DNA of 64,000 nt from Lachnospiraceae bacterium (GCA_022510565.1 JAFLTE010000007.1:62001-126000); one strand, 5' to 3'. Shown: positions 33,378 to 43,061, numbered from the stretch's first letter. Notes: a model not told the origin generated them from the letters alone. A program made the numbers and translations.

Positions 33378-35645
33378 ATGAAGAGCAGAGTTGAATTGTT
33401 GGCGCCTGCAGGAAATTACGAAGCCTTTCTCGGTGCAGTGAACGCGGGCGCGGACGCAGTGTATCTGGGCGGAGAAAAGTTCGGTGCCAGAGCCTATGCA
33501 GACAATTTTACAGACGAAGATATTTGTCGTGCACTCCACACAGCTCATTTTATGGGTAAAAAGGTCTATTTGACCGTCAATACGCTGATAAAGGAGACGG
33601 AATTTGCAGGTTTATACGACTGGCTTCTTCCCTTCTATGAGGCTGGGCTTGACGGCGTGATTGTGCAGGATATCGGCGTATTATGCTATATCAGAGAGCA
33701 TTTTAAGGACCTGGCACTGCACGCCAGCACACAGATGACTCTGACGGGTACGGGTGGTGCGTCTTTTATGAAAGAACAGGGCGTCACGCGCATTGTACCT
33801 GCAAGGGAGTTGTCCCTTGCAGAAGTTCGCCATATTAAGGAAGAAACGGGATTGGAGCTGGAATGCTTCATTCACGGTGCAATGTGCTATTGTTACTCAG
33901 GGCAGTGTCTTTTCAGCAGTATTCTGGGCAGAAGGAGCGGTAACAGAGGTCGGTGTGCGCAACCCTGCAGACTTCCATACCGAATCTATGACGGAAAAGA
34001 GGCTATTGACGGTGTAGATTATCCTCTCAGCCTTAAGGATATGTGTACGATAGACCATATTCCGCAGTTAATTGAGGCCGGAATCGATTCTTTCAAAATA
34101 GAAGGCCGTATGAAAAAGCCTGAATATACAGCGGGTGTTACGGCACTGTATCGCAAGTATATTAATTTATATGAAGAGCAAGGTGCAAAAGACTTCCGTG
34201 TGACGGATGAAGATATGGAAAATCTGCGTAGTTTGTATATCCGCAGCGAGGTGCAGACAGGCTACTACGAGCGACACAATGGCAGGGAGATGATCACTCT
34301 GCAAAAGCCGAGTTATACGGGAAGTGACCAAAATCTGTTGGAGCAGATCAGAACCCGCTATATAAAGGATGTAGACAAGCTGCCCGTCAAAATGAGCGTT
34401 ACGCTTACAGCAGGCGAAGCAAGTGACCTACAGATTACGGACATGCAGGGAATATCCGTTTCAGTTAGCGGAAATACGGTAGAAGCTGCACAGAAGTCGC
34501 CATTAAGTCATGAAACTGTAAGGAAGCAGATGGAAAAAACCGGAAACTCTCATGTGAGAGTGACGGAATGTGAAATCGATATACAGGGAGACGTTTTTTT
34601 GCCGATAGGGGCCTTGAATGAGCTTCGAAGGAAAGGTGTGGAGGCTTTTGAACGGCAATATATTATTGCGCGGGGTATGATTTCCGAGCGTAGGCGAGAG
34701 AAAGATAACATAAAGAATCGCAGACTGACCGAGTCGGTCAAAACTATTAAGAAACATTCTAAGTCATATGCCGCCGGCATAGATAGCGATAACGTTAAAC
34801 CTACGGTTGACATTCTTGTATCCACCTATGAACAGTTGGCTGCAGTAGCTGCACATCCCTGCCGACGAATCTATATCGACAGCGATCTATATTTGGCCAA
34901 TCGGGAGTCGATTGAAAGATATATAGAACAAAACAGTAATCCCGTGTACTGTCTGGCATTGCCTTATGTATTACGGGCAAGAGATGACGAGTATATGAGG
35001 CTGCTGACTGCAGCGATCAAGTCCGGCAGGAAAATCAGAGGTTTTTTGGTTCGCAATTATGAGGAAGTCACCTATGTAAGAGGTCTCGGCGGGGATTATA
35101 TAATAGTTCCCGATGCGGGTCTGTATGTTTTTAATCGGGAGAGTATCCGCTTCTGGGAACAGTACAGTGAAGAATATACCCTGCCGTATGAGTTGAATGC
35201 CGGAGAAAACATGGGGCTTGTAGACTATGGGCACCATATCGGCATGAATAGTGCAATGGTTGTTTACAGCAGAATTCCCATGATGATTACTGCCAACTGT
35301 GTTAAGAAGACAGGCGGGCGATGTACAAAGCAACTGACAGAGCCCAACATACAGGCAGATGACTGCATAGACGGTATCGGAAGTCTTAAGAATCGGATAC
35401 GGCTTAAAGATCGATACGGAACGGATTTTCCGGTGGAAACCAATTGCGTACACTGTTATAATATAATTTATAATTCAGTGCCGTACTCGCTGCACACGAG
35501 AAAAGAAGAAACGGCAAGAATTTGTGCCGATATATGGCGGTATGATTTTACCGTAGAATCCGAAACGGACTGTATGGAGATTCTGGAAGGCAGGTTTCCG
35601 TATAAAGAATATACGACAGGGCATTTTAAAAGAGGCGTGGAATAG
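33378..35645 (+). CDS. U32 family peptidase with DUF3656-like C-terminal region
   Basis: 755 residues. N-terminal U32 barrel: VELLAPAGNYEAFLGAVNAGADAVYLGG, HASTQMTLTG, and the cysteine signature FIHGAMCYCYSGQC, SGNRGRCAQPCR. Middle and C-terminal parts (about 400-755) fit the long clostridial form, with CVHCYNIIYN near the end. Relatives of this family (RlhA/TrhP) modify 23S rRNA or tRNA by hydroxylation rather than cutting proteins, so the peptidase name may mislead. Cytosolic. Confidence 0.9.
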   Translation: MKSRVELLAPAGNYEAFLGAVNAGADAVYLGGEKFGARAYADNFTDEDICRALHTAHFMGKKVYLTVNTLIKETEFAGLYDWLLPFYEAGLDGVIVQDIGVLCYIREHFKDLALHASTQMTLTGTGGASFMKEQGVTRIVPARELSLAEVRHIKEETGLELECFIHGAMCYCYSGQCLFSSILGRRSGNRGRCAQPCRLPYRIYDGKEAIDGVDYPLSLKDMCTIDHIPQLIEAGIDSFKIEGRMKKPEYTAGVTALYRKYINLYEEQGAKDFRVTDEDMENLRSLYIRSEVQTGYYERHNGREMITLQKPSYTGSDQNLLEQIRTRYIKDVDKLPVKMSVTLTAGEASDLQITDMQGISVSVSGNTVEAAQKSPLSHETVRKQMEKTGNSHVRVTECEIDIQGDVFLPIGALNELRRKGVEAFERQYIIARGMISERRREKDNIKNRRLTESVKTIKKHSKSYAAGIDSDNVKPTVDILVSTYEQLAAVAAHPCRRIYIDSDLYLANRESIERYIEQNSNPVYCLALPYVLRARDDEYMRLLTAAIKSGRKIRGFLVRNYEEVTYVRGLGGDYIIVPDAGLYVFNRESIRFWEQYSEEYTLPYELNAGENMGLVDYGHHIGMNSAMVVYSRIPMMITANCVKKTGGRCTKQLTEPNIQADDCIDGIGSLKNRIRLKDRYGTDFPVETNCVHCYNIIYNSVPYSLHTRKEETARICADIWRYDFTVESETDCMEILEGRFPYKEYTTGHFKRGVE

Positions 35646-35651
35646 TATTTT

Positions 35652-37040
35652 ATGGAATTATATATCACGGAGCTTTCAAAATATTTCATTACATTGTTTA
35701 TATCGCTGTACACTTTAGAGTGTTTCCTTGTATTCCGTCATCAGGACGAAGAGAGGCGCAGCGGCTGTTATATTCGCCAAAATCTATTAATGTTTTTGGT
35801 GCATTTTTCATGTTTTCTTGTAATCTGTTTCGAGACAGGTAAGGTGGAATATCTTTTATTCTACGTACTGCAGCAGATTTTATTGTTTGCGACGATTGTG
35901 CTGTTCCGTATGATTTACCCGAAAGGAAACCGGCTGATCATAAACAATATGTGTATGCTTTTAAGTATCGGATTTGTGGTTTTGAGCAGGCTTTCCTTTG
36001 AGCGTGCAATTAAGCAGTTTTTTATTGTTACCGTGTCTATTATCATGGGAATGTTGATACCGTATTTTATCCATAAGCTCAAATTTCTAAAGAGCCTTAC
36101 CTGGGTATATGCGGCGTTGGGGGCTGCAGCGTTGGGAATTGTGCTGATTCTGGGCTCTGTGACCTACGGCTCCAAAATTTCCTATTCTATAGCGGGCATT
36201 ACATTCCAACCATCAGAGTTTGTCAAAGTTATTTTTGTGTTTTTCCTTGCAAGTGCACTTTACGAATCACATGATTTTCTTCGGGTTGTGCTGACTGCAA
36301 TACTGGCGGGCATCCATGTGCTGATACTGGTAGCGTCGAGGGATCTCGGCAGTGCCCTGATTTTTTTTATTGTTTATGTATTTATGGTGTTTATCGCCAC
36401 GGGCAACTGGCTGTATCTGTTAATCGGCGGTGCGGGAGGATGCGGTGCAGCTGTGCTTGCGTATCAGGTTTTCAGCCATGTTCAGGTGCGAGTGCAGGCA
36501 TGGCAAGATCCGTTTAGTTGTATTGATGATGCCGGTTACCAGATTACACAATCGCTTTTCGCTATCAGCAGCGGCGGATGGTTTGGACTTGGGCTTTTTC
36601 GCGGAACGCCCGATTCCATCCCTCTCGTTGAAGCCGACTTCGTATTTTCAGCAGTGGCGGAGGAATTGGGTATCGCTTTCTCCATGTGTACCATTTTAAT
36701 CTGTATCAGCTGTTTTATCATGTTCATGAACATAGCGATGCGGCTTAAGGACAAGTTTTATCAACTGATTGCATTTGGTCTGGGAGTGACTTATATTTTT
36801 CAAGTGTTCCTGACGATTGGCGGAGGAACGAAATTTATTCCGATGACCGGCGTTACACTGCCGTTTATCAGCTACGGCGGCAGTTCAGTGTTGAGCACAC
36901 TGGTCATGTTTTTTATCATAGAGGGCCTATACATTATCAGACAGGAAGAAGGAGCCAAACGTGTCAAAAAGAAGAAACGAAGACGAAGAACCGAATATGA
37001 AGAGCGCAGGGAAGAACAAGAAGCGGAAGAAGAAGAATAG
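35652..37040 (+). CDS. FtsW/RodA/SpoVE-family (SEDS) protein
   Basis: 462 residues with about ten membrane helices. Family motifs: GITFQPSEFVKVIFVFFLA, DLGSALIFFIVY, QSLFAISSGGWFGLGLF, and FIPMTGVTLPFISYGGSSVLS near the end. It is longer than typical FtsW by an N-terminal membrane extension and ends in a highly basic/acidic tail (KKKKRRRRTEYEERR). SEDS proteins polymerise peptidoglycan glycan strands together with a partner PBP, here the overlapping next gene. Confidence 0.9.
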   Translation: MELYITELSKYFITLFISLYTLECFLVFRHQDEERRSGCYIRQNLLMFLVHFSCFLVICFETGKVEYLLFYVLQQILLFATIVLFRMIYPKGNRLIINNMCMLLSIGFVVLSRLSFERAIKQFFIVTVSIIMGMLIPYFIHKLKFLKSLTWVYAALGAAALGIVLILGSVTYGSKISYSIAGITFQPSEFVKVIFVFFLASALYESHDFLRVVLTAILAGIHVLILVASRDLGSALIFFIVYVFMVFIATGNWLYLLIGGAGGCGAAVLAYQVFSHVQVRVQAWQDPFSCIDDAGYQITQSLFAISSGGWFGLGLFRGTPDSIPLVEADFVFSAVAEELGIAFSMCTILICISCFIMFMNIAMRLKDKFYQLIAFGLGVTYIFQVFLTIGGGTKFIPMTGVTLPFISYGGSSVLSTLVMFFIIEGLYIIRQEEGAKRVKKKKRRRRTEYEERREEQEAEEEE

Positions 37041-38433
37041 TCAGATTCTGGCTGTCACCTATCTGTTTGTGGCGCTGTTTTTGGCAATGATGGGCTACAC
37101 GTGTCATTATGCAATTACACATCAGCAGGAGCTCATTAACAATAGTTATAACGGCAGACAGGAGCTTCTGATTGCGCAGAATATGCGCGGCTCAATTTAT
37201 GCTGCAGGCGGTCAGGTACTTGCCGAGACGCAGGTGGATGAAGACGGCAACGAGGTCAGAGTCTATCCTTACGATAATCTTTTTGCTCATGTTGTGGGCT
37301 ACGCCTCCAACGGTAAATTCGGTATTGAAGCTGAAAGTAATTATTATTTGATTAATTCCAATGCTAAGCTTGCCGACAAGGTGGCCAATGATTTGGCGGG
37401 AGAAAAATATCCGGGAGACAGTGTATACACTACATTGGATGTGGATGTACAGAAGGTTGCTTACCAGTCGTTAGGCGTTTATAAGGGGGCTATCATCGTA
37501 TCAGAGCCTGCAACAGGCAGAATCATTGCCATGGTATCGAAACCGGACTTTAACCCTAACGAGATTGAGGTAATCTGGGACGAACTCATTGAAGATTCGG
37601 AGAGCACGGTTCTCTTAAATCGTGTAACGCAGGGACTATATCCGCCGGGTTCCACATTTAAGATTGTTACAGCGTTGGAATATATCCGTGAAAATCCCGA
37701 CACCTATAACAACTATACCTATCAGTGCAGCGGCAGATTTACGACGGGAGCGGATGTGATTAATTGTTATCACGGTATGGCTCACGGAGGTGAGGGCTTT
37801 AGCAAGTCCTTTGCGAAGTCTTGTAACGCTTCCTTTGCCAATATCGGCATGAAGCTTGACCGCAGAAGGTTTGGGAATACATTAGACAGCCTTCTTTTTA
37901 ACCAGAAACTAAATGTCAATTTTTCCTATAATAAGAGCAAACTCATAATTGACGAAAATACGTCCGATTCCGAGATTATTCAGGCTGCGATCGGACAGGG
38001 TACGACACAGATTACACCGCTGCACTTAAATATGATTACTTGTGCAATAGCCAATCACGGTGTACTGATGAAACCGTATCTGGTGGATTGCGTAAAAAAT
38101 ATTGACGGGAATATTATCAAACAGTATAATCCCGACACATACAAGAGACTGATGTCCGAAGAAGAAGCAGCAACGTTGAACGGACTGATGCAGGAAGTGG
38201 TTATAAGCGGAACGGGCACAAAATTATCCGGTCTGTCCTACACTGCGGCAGGCAAGACCGGATCAGCGGAATACAGCAGTGTCAAAACCGATTCCCATGC
38301 ATGGTTTACGGGTTTTGCTCCGGCAGAAAATCCCGAAGTTTGCGTTACCATCATCATAGAGGGGGCCGGTTCCGGCGGTGACTATGCTGTGCCGATTGCT
38401 AAACGTATCTTTGATGAATATTTCGGATTATAA
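36961..38433 (+). CDS. Class B penicillin-binding protein (PbpA-like transpeptidase)
   Basis: 490 residues from GTG 36961, which has AAGGAG 6 nt upstream. It overlaps the FtsW-like gene by 80 bases in another frame. A basic cytosolic tail and one membrane anchor (about 28-50: ILAVTYLFVALFLAMMG) precede a short dimerisation part (AQNMRGSIYA). The transpeptidase domain carries PPGSTFKIV (SxxK), SCNASF (SxN) and GKTGSAEY (KTG). Cross-links peptidoglycan with the SEDS partner. Confidence 0.92.
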   Translation: MSKRRNEDEEPNMKSAGKNKKRKKKNSQILAVTYLFVALFLAMMGYTCHYAITHQQELINNSYNGRQELLIAQNMRGSIYAAGGQVLAETQVDEDGNEVRVYPYDNLFAHVVGYASNGKFGIEAESNYYLINSNAKLADKVANDLAGEKYPGDSVYTTLDVDVQKVAYQSLGVYKGAIIVSEPATGRIIAMVSKPDFNPNEIEVIWDELIEDSESTVLLNRVTQGLYPPGSTFKIVTALEYIRENPDTYNNYTYQCSGRFTTGADVINCYHGMAHGGEGFSKSFAKSCNASFANIGMKLDRRRFGNTLDSLLFNQKLNVNFSYNKSKLIIDENTSDSEIIQAAIGQGTTQITPLHLNMITCAIANHGVLMKPYLVDCVKNIDGNIIKQYNPDTYKRLMSEEEAATLNGLMQEVVISGTGTKLSGLSYTAAGKTGSAEYSSVKTDSHAWFTGFAPAENPEVCVTIIIEGAGSGGDYAVPIAKRIFDEYFGL

Positions 38434-38447
38434 TAATCAGCTATCAT

Positions 38448-39503
38448 CTAATAAATTGACATGATTTCGAGATTAGGGTCTCCGGCCAGATCAATCTCTT
38501 TATCTTGAGACTGCAACAGCGGTCTTGTGAGATGTTCTTCGTTGATTTTGATAATCTCAGCCTCCGTACCGTTATTGAGGAGCACCTTAAAACCCATCTG
38601 TGTGGCGGCGATATGAGAGAGAATCGGCTTTAGGATTGCCGCGTCATATTTCTCGTAACCAACACGTTCAAAATTGGCAATCACCTGAAAAGGATTTAAG
38701 GAAAGTCTGTAGGTCCTGGCGGAAGTCATAGCCTCGTAAGCGTCGATGATTGCAATGTACTTTGCGTACGGATCAATCTGGGAGGAACGCAGTTTCGATG
38801 GATAACCGGAACCGTCGCAGCGCTCATGGTGCATCAAAGTTGCTTTGATGACATGCTCGTTCATATCACAGTTCTTCAGTATATCAAAGCCGAGCATTGT
38901 GTGTGTTTTCAGTTTTGTAAATTCCAAGTCGGTCAGCTTATCGGATTTCCACAATAAATCCTGTGGCAGTTTGAGCTTACCGATGTCATAGAAAAATGCA
39001 CATTGAATCAAGAGTAATATGTCTTCTTGGGACAATTCCAGCCACGTGCCGAACACACCGGCAATAAGTGCCGAATTCAAACAGTGCGCATAAGTCATGT
39101 CGTCCTCGCTGGGAAGCATATTATAGAGATAATCCAAAAGCTGCTCACCGCTTCTGGCGCGTGAAGATATCTTAACATATATTTCCATCAAACTGTTCAT
39201 GTTAACGGGTTTTCCGTCTTCCACAAAGCTTTTCATCAGCTTGCGATAAATGGACATACAATTATTATATGTAAGCTCGAATTTTTTAAATTCGGAACTG
39301 AGACGTACCTTCTCAAAATGTGTAGTTGCAAAATCGACATCTTCCTTTATGGCAACACACATGATGGAATAACGGGCCAGTTTCGTAATTACAGCATCAT
39401 CAACGATAGTATCTTTTGGAAAGAGCAGTTGATTCTGATAGCTGTATACATCCTCGCCGATTTCCATACCATTTTCAAGTGCCATACGTGCAACATTTTT
39501 CAT
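38448..39503 (-). CDS. HD-GYP-like domain protein with altered HD motif
   Basis: 351 residues, ATG 39503. N-terminal roughly 120 residues unassigned; HD-GYP region about 130-310: CAFFYDIGKLKLPQDLL, KLKTHTMLGFDIL, LMHHERCDGSGYP, AIIDAYEAMTSARTYR. The GYP motif and downstream metal ligands are intact, but the first His of the HD pair is Tyr (YD). HD-GYP enzymes hydrolyse c-di-GMP; this variant may be altered or act as a receptor. Transcribed alone, convergent with the PBP gene. Confidence 0.85.
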   Translation of the reverse strand: MKNVARMALENGMEIGEDVYSYQNQLLFPKDTIVDDAVITKLARYSIMCVAIKEDVDFATTHFEKVRLSSEFKKFELTYNNCMSIYRKLMKSFVEDGKPVNMNSLMEIYVKISSRARSGEQLLDYLYNMLPSEDDMTYAHCLNSALIAGVFGTWLELSQEDILLLIQCAFFYDIGKLKLPQDLLWKSDKLTDLEFTKLKTHTMLGFDILKNCDMNEHVIKATLMHHERCDGSGYPSKLRSSQIDPYAKYIAIIDAYEAMTSARTYRLSLNPFQVIANFERVGYEKYDAAILKPILSHIAATQMGFKVLLNNGTEAEIIKINEEHLTRPLLQSQDKEIDLAGDPNLEIMSIY

Positions 39504-39671
39504 TGAAATTCCCCCATATCTTACAATTATCTGATAATAGTATAAATCTTCTGTACAATAAGTGTCAATTAGTCTGCTCTTTTTATTTCAAATAAAATGT
39601 GATAAAATAACTTCAATCGGTAAATTATATACATATCGGGATGCCGAAACGGCATTCAAGTGGACGATGCC

Positions 39672-40001
39672 ATGAAATTTTATAAAAACCTCTATATCGG
39701 GGATTCCATTAAAAAACCTGATAAGATTAAGAGAAAACTAAAAAAATACGCAAAGCTGAACAATGTCTATGTGATTGCATATACAGAGCAAAACAGGCAA
39801 CTTGAGATTTATCACTGCCTGATGTTGCAACAGTTCTATTACAAAGAAAATCCGCCCTATATTATCGGGATTGCGGGCAGTCAGGATGAGGCGAACCAAA
39901 TTATTTGTCGTATAGCAGAAGAAGCAGTTCTCAGGACAGGACAGGCTGATCTGGTGGCGTATCTGTTCTTGGATCAACAGCCGGATGAGACAGAAGCGTG
40001 A
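39672..40001 (+). CDS. Uncharacterised conserved-looking protein
   Basis: 109 residues from ATG 39672 (an earlier GTG 39660 is in frame). Begins KFYKNLYIGDSIKKPDKIKRKL; later a patterned alpha/beta part (VYVIAYTEQNRQLEIYHCLML, YIIGIAGSQDEANQII). No membrane segment or known domain. It precedes DUF2953 by 36 bp and may be co-transcribed. Confidence 0.65.
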   Translation: MKFYKNLYIGDSIKKPDKIKRKLKKYAKLNNVYVIAYTEQNRQLEIYHCLMLQQFYYKENPPYIIGIAGSQDEANQIICRIAEEAVLRTGQADLVAYLFLDQQPDETEA

Positions 40002-40037
40002 AATTTGTGCGGCAGATGAGATAGGAAAAGGAATCGT

Positions 40038-41045
40038 ATGCTACATATCATTTTACTCATTTTAAAAATAATAGGGATTGTCCTGTTAAGCATTGTAGGC
40101 ATCATTCTTCTTGCATTTGTCTGTGTACTTTTTGTACCGGTACGCTACCGTATTCGATTGACGCGGGAAGAAGGCGAGAATGCACCTCCGGTCACGGCTT
40201 ATGTTAAAGTCACATGGCTCTTGCATATTGTCAATGCTCTCATTCGATATCCCGCCAAGGTGACGGTACGGGTGCGTATTATGATTTTTACGCTGTTTAG
40301 AATACCGGACAAAGAAAAGAAAGCCCATAAAGAGAAAAAGAGTAACAAATCTTCAACAAAGGAAAAACCCAAACGGAGGGAAGACCAAGACCGGCAAGAA
40401 GAAGTTCCGGCAGAAGTGGATGTAAGTGAGGATAAGCAGGAATATACGGTTTCGGAGACACCTGAGAGCACGGCAGCATCCGCAGTCCATGAATCTTATG
40501 AGGCTTTTGGCGGAGGGGATGAAGATTCTGCGGAACGTGAAGAAGACAGCGAAGATGAAGAAAATCCCACTTTTTTCGGCAAAATCAGACACATCCTCAA
40601 AAAAATAAAAGCATTCTTTCAAAATATACGGTACACAATCCGGAAGTTCTGTGATAAAATAAAATCTGTGTTGGATAATATACAGTATTATCGGGAAGTG
40701 CTTGAGAGTGAACCTTTCCTTAACTCCATGGAGCTGTGTAAGAAAGAACTTTCCTGGATGTTTAAGAAGTTAAAACCCGATAAATTTGAGGCGGATTTTA
40801 TTGTCGGAATGGAAGATCCCGCTTCTACGGGTGAGATTCTTGCTGTATGTGGTATCCTTTATCCGCTTATCGGACCGCACGTTCGGGTAGTCGGAGATTT
40901 TGAGTGCGAAAAGATGCGCCTGGAAGGTCGACTGTATATTCGCGGCAAAATCAGAGTATTTACATTTTTACGGATTGCGCTCCGAATTTATTTTAACAAA
41001 AACATTAAACAACTGATTAAGATATTGAAGAAGGAGGCTGTATAA
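40038..41045 (+). CDS. DUF2953 family membrane protein (YtfI-like)
   Basis: 335 residues. N-terminal membrane helix (IILLILKIIGIVLLSIVGIILL), then PVRYRIRL and a charged, low-complexity Lys/Glu-rich segment at about 90-190. The C-terminal DUF2953 core follows (FIVGMEDPASTGEILAVCGILYP, VVGDFECEKMRLEGRLYIRGKIRV). It sits directly before gerW, as ytfI precedes ytfJ in Bacillus, so a sporulation or germination link is likely. Confidence 0.88.
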   Translation: MLHIILLILKIIGIVLLSIVGIILLAFVCVLFVPVRYRIRLTREEGENAPPVTAYVKVTWLLHIVNALIRYPAKVTVRVRIMIFTLFRIPDKEKKAHKEKKSNKSSTKEKPKRREDQDRQEEVPAEVDVSEDKQEYTVSETPESTAASAVHESYEAFGGGDEDSAEREEDSEDEENPTFFGKIRHILKKIKAFFQNIRYTIRKFCDKIKSVLDNIQYYREVLESEPFLNSMELCKKELSWMFKKLKPDKFEADFIVGMEDPASTGEILAVCGILYPLIGPHVRVVGDFECEKMRLEGRLYIRGKIRVFTFLRIALRIYFNKNIKQLIKILKKEAV

Positions 41046-41435
41046 ATGGCAGAAAACAACTTTACCGGTGTGATTGACTCATTGATGAAAGGTATGAATG
41101 CGATACTCGGCACCAAGACGGTTGTGGGAGATGCGACGCAGATCGGAGATACCATTATATTGCCGTTAGTGGATGTCAGCTTTGGTGTCGGTGCAGGGGC
41201 GAATGCTGCCGATAAGAAAAACGGCGGTGGCGGCGGATTTGCAGCCAAGATGTCACCCAGCGCAGTACTTGTCATCAAGAATGGCTCCACGAAGCTGGTT
41301 AATATTAAGAATCAGGATACTGTTACTAAGGTTCTTGATTTGATTCCGGACATTGTGGACAAATTTACAACCCCCAAGGAAGATATGATAGAAGATGACG
41401 AGGCGGTAGATATCGCGTTTCCCGAAGAAAAATAA
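41046..41435 (+). CDS. gerW: GerW family sporulation protein (YtfJ)
   Basis: 129 residues; ATG follows the previous stop without a gap, and GAAGGAGG lies upstream inside the DUF2953 end. IDSLMKGMNAILGTKTVVGDA, TIILPLVDVSFGVGAGAN, a poly-Gly stretch and SPSAVLVIKNGSTKLVNI define the family. GerW is needed for normal germination in Bacillus. Confidence 0.92.
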   Translation: MAENNFTGVIDSLMKGMNAILGTKTVVGDATQIGDTIILPLVDVSFGVGAGANAADKKNGGGGGFAAKMSPSAVLVIKNGSTKLVNIKNQDTVTKVLDLIPDIVDKFTTPKEDMIEDDEAVDIAFPEEK

Positions 41436-41526
41436 GCTGTTTGAATAACTGAACCGACTTGAAATTCCGAACTATTTGCCGATTTGTTTCATATACTGAA
41501 TTAAAAAGCATAAACAGGGGTAGTAT

Positions 41527-41667
41527 ATGAAAAAATTAATCGGCCTTATAGCTTTTTGTGTTGCGGCAGGAATGTTGTTTATGCTTTTTTTGGTAAATCG
41601 TTTTGTCGGTCTGGTTCTCATTGTTTTATTGATGCTAATTGGTTATAATTTTTTTTGCTGTGATTAA
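41527..41667 (+). CDS. 46-residue double-pass membrane protein
   Basis: ATG 41527 with AGGGGT upstream. Sequence MKKLIGLIAFCVAAGMLFML, a short polar turn NRF, a second hydrophobic segment GLVLIVLLMLIGY, ending FFCCD. Two short helices form a hairpin; the terminal Cys pair is notable. I recall similar tiny proteins in Lachnospiraceae but know no function. Confidence 0.6.
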   Translation: MKKLIGLIAFCVAAGMLFMLFLVNRFVGLVLIVLLMLIGYNFFCCD

Positions 41668-41693
41668 TCAATGCACGGCAGAGGTCTTTACTT

Positions 41694-42239
41694 ATGGAGA
41701 ATTTTGAAGAAACATTGGTACACGGCACGGAGGATGAGCTGCAGGAATTAAAATCATGGCTCTTTCGTGAAAATATACGACTTGTAACCGCCGCTAAAGA
41801 ACTTGAGCATATGCAGGAACAGTTCTTAAAGGAGAAAGTGCAGTTTCAGGAAGAAATGAAGCTGTTAAACCATAAAATATCCGGAGAGCGCCAAAGACTG
41901 AAGGAGGACAACCTCTTTTTTGAAAAAAAGATGGAAATCTTAAAGAACGGCTTCAGCCAACTTGATATCGATCGCAGGCGGTTGGATAAGGAGTGGGCGA
42001 AACTTGTTGCGGAGAGAGAATTAATCGGCGAGCACACCGGCTATGACGGAGGTCTGGGCGTGGATGTGTCTATTTTCTTTCAAGGAGTCAGGACACCTCT
42101 TGCTTTAAAGAAACGCTATAAAGATTTGATTAAAATATTCCATCCGGACAATGTGGCGGGTGACAAGGAAATCATTCAGCGAATCAACAAAGAGTACGAG
42201 AATCTGAAAATGAAGTATGAGAATGTAAAACAAGCTTAG
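41694..42239 (+). CDS. J-domain protein with coiled coil
   Basis: 181 residues. Residues about 15-115 are a charged coiled coil (ELKSWLFRENIRL, LLNHKISGERQRLKED). The C-terminal 45 residues are a shortened J domain, LKKRYKDLIKIFHPDN, with the HPD motif that activates DnaK. No Gly/Phe or zinc region, so this is a type III co-chaperone. It ends at a strong terminator. Confidence 0.85.
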   Translation: MENFEETLVHGTEDELQELKSWLFRENIRLVTAAKELEHMQEQFLKEKVQFQEEMKLLNHKISGERQRLKEDNLFFEKKMEILKNGFSQLDIDRRRLDKEWAKLVAERELIGEHTGYDGGLGVDVSIFFQGVRTPLALKKRYKDLIKIFHPDNVAGDKEIIQRINKEYENLKMKYENVKQA

Positions 42240-42249
42240 AAGTTAGAGA

Positions 42250-42277
42250 GCCGGGCTAAAACAGCCCGGCATATTTT
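42250..42277 (+). terminator. Terminator of the J-domain gene
   Basis: GCCGGGCT (42250-42257), AAAAC loop, AGCCCGGC (42263-42270), then ATATTTTT. Confidence 0.8.
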
Positions 42278-42283
42278 TGCATC

Positions 42284-42314
42284 AAAAAAGAGCCTGTCCT
42301 AAGACAAACTCTTT
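42284..42314 (-). terminator. Terminator of rpmB
   Basis: On the minus strand AAAGAG-TT-TGTC, loop TTAG, GACA-GG-CTCTTTTTT: a stem with one internal mismatch pair followed by T6. It lies 13 bp after the rpmB stop. Confidence 0.7.
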
Positions 42315-42326
42315 CAATTTACTTCT

Positions 42327-42512
42327 TTAAGCTCTCTCAACTTTTCCGGATCTTAAGCAGCGTGTACAAACATGAAGTCTTTTGTTCGCTCCGTTAAGCT
42401 TACACATAACCTTCTTGACATTAGAATTCCAAATTCTGTTAGATCTTCTATGAGAATGGCTTACGTTATTTCCGAAATGAGCGCCCTTACCACAAATATC
42501 ACATTTAGCCAT
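42327..42512 (-). CDS. rpmB: 50S ribosomal protein L28
   Basis: 61 residues from ATG 42512 (AAAGGAGG upstream). MAKCDICGKGAHFGNNVSHS and SNRIWNSNVKKV are the L28 signature. The CxxC pairs (CDIC and CTRC) mark the zinc-binding form. It is on the strand opposite to its neighbours, in a single-gene unit. Confidence 0.96.
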   Translation of the reverse strand: MAKCDICGKGAHFGNNVSHSHRRSNRIWNSNVKKVMCKLNGANKRLHVCTRCLRSGKVERA

Positions 42513-42701
42513 CTTTGCACCTCCTTTTGTCAATCACACAACATTTGTATAATATCAGAAACTAATTCGGAATGCAAGCAAAAATTACATAATTTGGGTA
42601 TAAAAATATTATAATGGTAAATTCCGGATATTTTTCTGTTTCATTTTTGTGTATGTCGGGTTATAATATCAGTGTATATTCAGATAATAAGGAGGTACCT
42701 T

Positions 42702-43061
42702 ATGAAAGTTTCTTCGATGGACACCCATATGGGGAATATTTCGATTGATCCGGAAGTCATTGCGCAATATGCAGGTACGGTGGCAACAGAATGCTTCGGT
42801 GTAGTCGGTATGGCCAATATGAACGTCAGGGACGGTCTTGTCAGACTGCTCAAAAAGGATAATATGACGCGCGGTATTCAGGTGCTGTTAAACAATAATA
42901 AGCTCACTCTGAACTTCCATATTATTGTATCTTACGGCGTTAGTATTCTCGCGGTATCGGACAATCTGATAGACAGCGTAAAATATAAGGTTGAGGAATT
43001 TACAGGAATTGAAGTGGAAAAAATAAATATCTTCGTTGAAGGTGTGAAAGTGATTGACTGA
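42702..43061 (+). CDS. Asp23/Gls24 family envelope stress response protein
   Basis: 119 residues from ATG 42702 (AAGGAGG upstream). GNISIDPEVIAQYAGTVATECFGVVGMANM and NFHIIVSYGVSILAVSDNLIDSVKYKVEE match the family. In Firmicutes this gene (YloU) lies directly before fakA, as here, with a 14-bp gap. A -10 TATAAT-like box is visible in the leader near 42662. Confidence 0.92.
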   Translation: MKVSSMDTHMGNISIDPEVIAQYAGTVATECFGVVGMANMNVRDGLVRLLKKDNMTRGIQVLLNNNKLTLNFHIIVSYGVSILAVSDNLIDSVKYKVEEFTGIEVEKINIFVEGVKVID

